Shown piece by piece: positions 50,326-58,800 of a stretch of 64,000 nt of DNA (position 1 is its first letter; each line of letters begins with the position of its first letter). The translations under genes and the position numbers were made by a program. This stretch comes from Phoebastria nigripes (lineage: Eukaryota; Chordata; Aves; Procellariiformes; Diomedeidae): the NCBI GenBank assembly GCA_035582835.1, contig JAYKAV010003359.1:186001-250000 (forward strand), written 5' to 3'. A model generated the notes under the pieces. The model was not told the DNA's origin and made no database searches. It saw nothing but the letters and a program-made list of their open reading frames with translations.

Positions 50326-53300
50326 AAAACACCAAAACAACAACCGGCAGACTGAAAGCCAGATCATTTGTCAGGGCTGGCATATCCAGTATGTTCAGGC
50401 ACTAGCAGAAAGAAAAAAAGAATAGCGAGGGTAGCAGAGTACAGCAAAGTCATAAGGAAAGAAGTATATATATCACACATTTTTCCCAATCATAGCCAAG
50501 AAAGACAAGTGCTTTCCTATCACAAATGATACGAAAGCCTTTATTGGACATACATATCTCCAAGGATGTAGTTCCTTCCCTACTCAAGTGACTTGGTCAT
50601 TGTGATTATTTTCTTTAAGCTCATCCCAGTTTGTTTTTCAGTTAAACAGTGCTTTTGTTTTCAGTACTAGTGGGGCAGTGTCTCTTTCCTCCCACCCCCA
50701 AATGTCAGGAGGTGAACTGCTGACTTCTAGAGCTGAAATAAAGATTCTGTTTGTTGGGTTACCATTGCGTAGAGCTGTACATTTGTCATTTAATAGCAAT
50801 AGTGGAGTAGCGGCTCCGGACCATATGTATGTTAAATGACTTGGTAGTGAAAACTAGAGGATTGACTCCTGTTTTCCCTTAAAAAGAAGTGATCAGAAAT
50901 ATATGATACCACCACCAGCAATAATGATTACTGCATGTGTTACAGGGTGGACTGTCATACTTTTCTCAGAATAGGGGACTGGATTTGGCAGGCTTTAGGA
51001 ATTTAGAAAATGCTCAGGCAATAGGGCAAGGCTTGTTTTCCTTTCTCAAAGGAGCCTGCCAGTGTCTAGCCACTGATCCATGATCTCAGCCTCAGCTACA
51101 GCGTACATGATGGTAGACTTCAAACTATCAATTAAATCTTGCTTCCTCCTACGTGTTCCCAAGTCTTCTCAGTCTCAAGGAAGCACCAATAGAAAATATT
51201 TTGTTAAAGTCAAAACAGAAGTGTACAGAACCACAGAAGTCAGGGTTCTCTAAGCAGAAGCGTAGAACTGGTAACAGCGTGGACAAAACTAAACACAGAG
51301 TTCATCTTTAGAACTTTGGCTCTTCTGTTTCTGTCAAATGAGTGACTTTATGTAGTGATTCATGTTTTTCTTCAGATGACTTTTCTCTTTTACTTTTCTG
51401 TCAGTATTATTGACAACATTTTTATTATAATTTTTCACAACCCACTTAAGAATCCAGTGTTCATAACTGGATCACACATAGTCACACATTCAAAAGCAAC
51501 TGTGCATGTTCATGTTTCAGAGCAGTGTTGAAATTTGATCAGATTTACTGTAGTGAGCTCGGGTACTATTCATGACAACTAGTTATGCTCTCTTAGCCAG
51601 AATATCTTCTCACTAGGGTAAATAACCTAAAGCCAGGCTCTGTGCTATGATAGTAAGACTCTCTTTTCCTAAACTGAGCTAAACATACCCTTAAGGTTCC
51701 TGTGCCTGTGTTTCAATGAGCACTTTAAACCCAGTATAAGCTGGAACAGCAGCTAAATGAAGCCCAGCCTCCCTTTGTCCAGCTCTCTTGTTCCTACCCT
51801 TGTGCCATCTCCCATGTGCCCACACAAGCATTTAGTGACTGTGTGATAAGCCGAAGGGGGAAACTGATGGATCCATCTGAAAATTAATTCAGCATGAGAA
51901 AGAAAAAACATACATCACTTCCTCAGTCTAGTTCCCTGTGAAGCTCTGCAAAAGCTTTGTCAACCAAAGAGAAGGATGGAAAGTGGCACAATCACAAAGC
52001 ACTTTTAACATCCAGCGACTGACAGTCATAGAGACTTCGGAGTATAGATGACAGAAACTATTTCTAGATTTTTGTGCCTGGTTCTTTAGAAAGAGACAAA
52101 TTTGTTCTCTTTTTCCTCCCCTCTTAAACTCAGCCAGCCATGTGTTTAAGGGAAGGTTGTGGAAGCTAACACTTCTGTTCCCGGACCTTTTGAAGACATT
52201 TGCTTAGCCCTATGCCAGCTGGCTTATGTAATGGCTGAAAGGTTCCCTGAGCTCCATGTTACTATTTGGCACCTTTAGAAATCAGATGTCACTTTGAACA
52301 CACAAAATCAGAAGCACGCAGTGCTACTTGGCACTCAGAAAAGGTAACGGCATATTTGCTATATTCATAGCCATGCTGAGACATAGAGAGAATTGGAATT
52401 TGTGTGTCTCAAAAAGCCCTGGACTGCAGCTAGATACAATTCCCACCTTCCGTAGTGTCTCTGTATTTCTCACCATGTCTAAGAGAAGAGTAGAATTGAC
52501 AGGAAACTGATATGAGTCTGTCTGTCAGAAGAGATAGAAAAATAAGCTCCCATCTCTCTCCCTCATCTATCTATCTAGCTATCAGAGACAGAGATATGAC
52601 TCCTGGCTCTCTGTCTGTCAAATACGTTATGAAAGCAATTATGTCACAAGCACAGCTCTGGCTTTGCTGAATGAATCTGTCAAGAGGGAACAGACTGCCT
52701 GGAGTGTTTTGCACACAGCTCTTGGCACTAAAAGAGCAGCATACTTTGGGGGGGGGGGATTCTTTTTTTTCAAGGCAGTTTACTGAAGTGCAGACGTGAT
52801 ATTTGAAATCCAGATTTCTGTGTTGTGTGGCTTGCCATTTGGATCTCCTGTTCCATTTAGCTTTGATTTACTCATCTCATTCTTAAAGGGAAGGCCAGGT
52901 TTCAGTATCAATTTACAACCAGAATTTCTTTTAAAACTTGGTGGTGTTTGTCTTAACTGGATTGCAGAAAGGAGAAGAAGTCAGAAACCTGAAACATTAC
53001 TGGTACACGTCTTGGCCAGACCAGAAGACACCAGATCAAGCCCCACCTCTGTTACAGCTAGTACTGGAAGTGGAAGAGGCAATGCAGAGTGCAGAAGAGA
53101 AGAATGCCCCAGTGATTGTTCACTGCAGGTAAATAAATGTTGTGTCTGACTTCTAAGGGCTTCTTCATGTACAGTGGCATAGTGCAGATACTGTCATATT
53201 GGCCATCAGTCGGACATGGGGGAGATCTTGTCTAACTGCTTCTGAAATGTGCTTGGAACTTCTAAAATTTAATGACAATAATTTTTTATTACCAAGTGTT

Positions 53301-55772
53301 GCATTCAGATACAGACTGAGCTGAACACAGAAGCAGGTGGTGGCTCAGTTACAAGTAAGAACAATCTCATTTTATTTGCCTTACCAGTAATATATGCCTT
53401 TAATGATCTTAAAAGGGCCAGGTTACCAAAGATTAACATACTGTGAGTGAAACTGAGTAGGAAGACACATGCAAGAAGAAAAACGAGAACATTCAACTTT
53501 AAGCCTCAAAACCCCCTGTTTTGTAGATCCCTTCTTTGATTTTAAAAAATTAGGCCAAAGACAATAATTTAAGTGTAATACATAAAACAAATGAAACAGT
53601 GGCAAAGCTGATTGCAGCGAGTACTAATCAACAGACAGGAAATGTATGCAATTGATAGTGAAACTGAAAAATCCGTGAAGAGCCCCTGGCAAAGATGAAA
53701 ACTTCTTTATGGAAGAAGCAAAATCTTTACAGTGGTTTGAAGCCTGATGAGAAAATTGTAATTATCAATCACAGAGCAGAAAAAATAGATGAAGATAGAT
53801 CCTTCTCTTCTGTCTTTGGAAGGAAGTAGGATGATGTACTTACCACTTGTAGACATGATGAAATACATTCTTTTGTGCTGCTAACTAGGGAATGTGTTAA
53901 GCAGCAACTACTAACCATTATTAAATCAGCTCTACTGGATGATTTTCACCTTAGAGTGTTTAAAAAAATCGGTCCACGGGCTCTAAACCATTAAAGGTTA
54001 GTATAGCTGAGTTCTTGTTCTTGGAAAATTTGAGAAGTTCCAGAGGTCTAAAAGCAAGTCCTATTTTGCCAGTGTTTAGAAAGGTTAAATGTGATTACTT
54101 GAAAACTACAAGTCAGTTCTCAAAACAGTTATTCTAGGTAAATAGCAGAAAGCCTGATAAGTGATGCAGTAATCTTGCCAGGGTAATCTTCCATAATTTC
54201 AATAAAATACATTTTGCCAAATTGATCTTTGGGATTTTTGTAAGGAATTTTACCTAGTTTTGCATAACATTTTCTAGGAAATGGTGGATGGTTGCTATCC
54301 AGAAGCCATAGTAAATGGGGTATTATCATACAATGGGAATGTTCTTAAAGAGGCTCTTGGCATGAATGGTTGGTAGCCCAGTGTCATCAAAGATCCACCT
54401 ATAAGCTAATATGGAGTAATCGCTAGTAAAATGTTCGTATGATGCCACATGTCCAGTTTTTCTGCCTGTGTTTTAAAACAGATTTTGACAAACTGGGGAG
54501 AGTTCAGAGAAAAATAACAAATGGTTTGTAAGAAGGTCCCCTTTGCCCTTGGAAATCTGTGACTCTCTAAGAGCTCCTTGAAGTATTATGGTATTTGCTG
54601 CAGGTAAAGATTCTAGTCACCATGTCACTCTTGCTTTGCGTACTTGTTTTGTCCTCTTGTATGGTGTCATCCCCATGACACATTAATAATTTGGGGGGAA
54701 ATGGTGTATTTTTATTTTAAATAACTACCAAGAGACATGGTGATAGGATTATAAAGTGTTTTATGTGATAACTGTGGAGACCAGAGGCCTTTCGGATTAT
54801 TCTCAGTTGCAGTCATTTTATCTGAAGAAGGAATTTAATACATTGCCTCTATTTGAGAGTGGTATATACAGCAAGCCGTTAGCCAAGGCCTGTGTTACAC
54901 TGAGTACTGTAGCTCCTTTGGCGTTTGTGGAAGATCCTCAGCAGAACATAATCACTGTGGTTTTGGCCTTCAGTGATGTAAAATAACGCACCTTTAAGAA
55001 AAAATAGATACAAGCCTAATAATGAAGCTATTAGGATCATAGAATAGATGACTAGATGACTAGAAAGGTCATCTAGTCCAACCCCCCTGCAATGAGCAGG
55101 GACATCAGCAACTAGATCAGGTTGCTCAGAGCCCCGTCCAACCTGACCTTGAATGGTTCCAGGGATGGGGCATCTACAACCTCTCTGGGCAACCTGTTCC
55201 AGTGTTTCACCACCCTCATTGTAAAAAATGTCTTCCTTATGTCTAGTCTGAATCTACCCTCTTTCAATTGAAANCCATTACCCCTTGTCCTGTCGCAACA
55301 GGCCCTGCTAAGAAGTCTGTCGCCGTCTTTCTTATAAGCCCCCTTCAGGTATTGAAATGTTGCAATAAGGTCTGCCCAGAGCCTTCTCTTCTCCAGGCTG
55401 AACAACCCCAATTCTCTCAGCCTTTCTTCATTGGAGAGGTGTTCCATCCCTCTGTGGCCCTCTGTGGATCATTCCTGTGGCCCTATTCTTAAAAGCAGCT
55501 TCATGTTAAAGGCGGGATAGCAGTCCTGTTAAGGTCCTGTGGATAATGCACTTGGGCAGTCTTGGAAGGATTATGACTTTGTCTCAGCCACTGAGGGACC
55601 TGCAGCTTGTCCTGGGATGAGTGCTGTTTCAGTGCTGTTTGCTTTATCTAAAAATGGGTGTTGTTTGCTCCCTTTGTGAAACACTCTGGGGTCTATGGAT
55701 GGGAAACAGTAGACAAGAGCTGTGTATTGTGGCCTATTTGGTTATGGCAGAAATTGGAAGACAATGGGCCTT

Positions 55773-55803
<31 letters not shown>

Positions 55804-58800
55804 CCATTGATGTACATCCATATGCAGCAAAGAGTCCTCTGAAACCCTGAAATATTTGAAGTATTGATGAACAAACTAGATATAGTAAAGAAAACAGAAG
55901 TCAGGGCATGAGGTACAAAGAATTTCAGGGACAGAAATTTTAAGTCAGGTAGGTACCTCCATCACAATAGTTTTGAAGACTGAGATGAGTTCTCAGTGAG
56001 TAAGATCATCTCCCAAACTTCCACTGAATTGCCTTGATCATTCTGTAATAGAAGTTAAAACAATTCCAGTATAGCTGTTTCTCTAATGAGCATAAATGCC
56101 CAGTGAAAAACCTGTCTATACAGTCAAAGAAACAGTATTAGGACTTTGCGAGCAGCAGGTAACTGTAAACTCCATTGTTGCTTGTTCATTTGTTGCCAGT
56201 GTTTTTGTATTATGACTTTAGAGCAATTTAAATGGAAGCAGGATTTCTTGCAGTTGTGTCAAGTAATTATTCCTGAGGATGCTCACTTAATTATTTAACG
56301 CATAAGAAGGGCTGTCAACTTTTGCTGCTAGCTTTTTATTAGGTGGTAAGAAGAATTCACAGCTTTGATAGCACTGTGCCTTTGAGAATAAAATCAGTTC
56401 TGGTCATTAAGCAAGGACTGAATCAGATACAAAGGTGTTCAGGAAAGACAAAGGAATTTCTTTAATAGTGAATTTGTTGTATCCTGCACTAATTCAGAGA
56501 ATTACTAGATTGCAGGTCTGATCAGCAAATGTCATCACACTTACCATATTGCTGTTAGCTCTAATTATTTAAGCAAGGGGTTTTTTTGTTTTTTTTTACT
56601 CTACCTCTGAATGAAAATAGCTTTCAAAGAAGCTATTAGGATTAAGAATCTCAAAGCAAAGGTTGCCTTCAAAGCAAGTCTAACTAAGAAATACTGTTTA
56701 GCTGCTTATTTTCAATGGTTCAATGACGTATTCGGTCAAATGGTACCCAACAGTCCATTTTTAGCACTGTATGTGCAATGTCCATCCTTTTGCTGCAAGT
56801 GGCTCACACTTAATTGTGTTGTCCCATTGAAGTTAGTATCTTTTCCTAGTTACGGCTTTATATTCGCAAGCACTCACCTGGCAAAGGTTGGAGGGAGGAA
56901 AGGGATAATGGGGTTTGATTGCTGGTTTAATAGCAGTCATTTAACGAGAAAGTTCCAAAGCCATTCTAACATCTCCACTGCCTCTCTCTGCTTTTCCTTC
57001 CCTTAGTGCAGGCATCGGGAGGACTGGCTGCTTTATTGCAACTAGTGTCTGTTGTAAACAGCTGAAGAGCGAAGGCATAGTTGACATATTGCGAACAGCC
57101 TGCCAGTTACGGTTAGACAGGTAAGAAAGCCTGTTTCCTTTCCAGAAAAANAAAAAAGGTAATCTTTCCCTTTACTTAAGGAGAAACAAATGGGAACAGG
57201 GGAGGAACAAAGGCAAATGGAGGCCAAGAGAGAACGTTCCTGGAAGGAAGTTCTCCTGTTCTAAGCAGTTCTGACTTGTAATCTTTGCCTATTTTATGAG
57301 CAGTAAACCTTAATGAACAGCCCTAGAACTGAGCTAGATTCACAGCTGGCATCAAAATCTGCACAGCTGTGCAGCTGCACAGCTCAGTGCAGCAAGGGAT
57401 GACCTTTCACCAGCTGAGGAGTTGGCCCCATGTTCTTACAGAAGCAAAGGCTCAAAGGTCTGCTGTACTGAAGTTCAGAGCCACAGGTCAGCACTTTGCT
57501 CCCAGGAGGAGTAAAGAAAACTGTCCTTGCATAGTTGGAGCTGTGAGCACTGTTGCAAAGGCATGGCTGCTTGGGACTTTGTGGGGAGAGGGAGAGTATG
57601 CACAGTCTGGAGTGTTTGCAGACATATGAAAGGAGCTGTGAAAATCTCCAGAAATTCAATGGTTTCCAGTTAAGCATTTCTTAACACACCACCTTGAGTT
57701 TGATTATGAAGTAAACAGACTTGAATTTTGCACAAGAAATGTTATTTTTCCTCTCCCACTGGTTTCAAGTGCCATCAAAACATGTCTCAGTGCTCTCTAT
57801 AATGATAATGACAAATGTAGTCGGGGGAAGAGATGTCACGAAAAACATACCAAAGATTCTTCTGAGGAAAAAAAAGAACTTCAACCCCACGCTGAACTTT
57901 ATTTCAGAGGAGAAATTATGCTCAGTGGGAGGCAGAAAATGAAATGCTTGCTGCCCTGCTGAGGCTCTGATAGACAGGGACCTGCAGGGGCTTGGAGATT
58001 TGGCTATTTCAGTGGATTTCAGGCCAGACAAGGAAAGGCTTCTTGAGAAAAAGAAAACCAGAATATGAGTAGTGAGTGCTGATTATCCATGGCCCAGTGA
58101 AATATCTGTCTGGATCTGAAATGTCTTGTCTCTGTGACTAATGTTACACAGGAAAATAGCCATACAAATGAAGATTGAAGACACCTGCTTACAAATGTGC
58201 TTGATACAGAAGGCCAATTAAAAATACTAGCTTTGCAGGGAGAGGGGAACTGGCAGTCATTTGCAGAGGCTGGAGAAGGGAGATCACACTTAAAGGATGC
58301 CATGGAGGAAAATGAAACCTGCAGGGACCTCTGTAGCTGCCATGTACCTCTCGGGTGAGATGGGATAGCAAAAGGCCATTTAAATGTCATGGAAGAAAAT
58401 ACTCAAGATGGAAAGCAGTCAAATCACCATCCTTGCTACAGAAGAGTATGGTTTCTTCAAGGAGTGAAAAATGGGGCTCGTAGTCTCTTGGAAGTCATGC
58501 TACCATCCACTATTATTGTCACTAAACTCCCACAAAAGCTCCATGTGACTTCAAAAGCAGTGTGAGAGGATGAGACAGTGTCCAAGCAGCTATAGGAAGG
58601 AAAATCCTCTCTGTCTCCTCCTCCTGTCTGGTGGTTACTGGCTAGAGAAAACAGGGTGGGTGGGAAGGAGTCACCAGGGACTTGGGGAAAGAGGGTTGGA
58701 TGCAGGCCAGAGCAGACGCGTAAAAGAATGCACCTCACTGCTTCACAGCAGTAGAGGGGTTGACATGAGCCCTGAGAACCGCCTTTGAGGTTGCTGTGGG

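Larger units (their letters stand above)
48117..52967 (+). other. PTPN5 intron between coding exons 9 and 10
   Basis: Phase-0 intron of 4851 bp. It holds a C11/A17 run (49821-49848), a 34-base A run (50291-50324), a G11 run (52748-52758) and a short CTAT-rich stretch near 52565-52580. No exon or named mobile element was recognised. Confidence 0.9.
53129..57006 (+). other. PTPN5 intron between coding exons 10 and 11
   Basis: Phase-2 intron of 3878 bp that divides the catalytic signature. It contains an antisense CR1 (55034-55490) and a T22/A11 tract (55771-55803). Confidence 0.92.

Noticed and set aside
52796..53149. A 117-codon frame overlapping exon 10 in another reading frame.
   Set aside because: Shadow of the real exon; the PTP motifs lie in the other frame.
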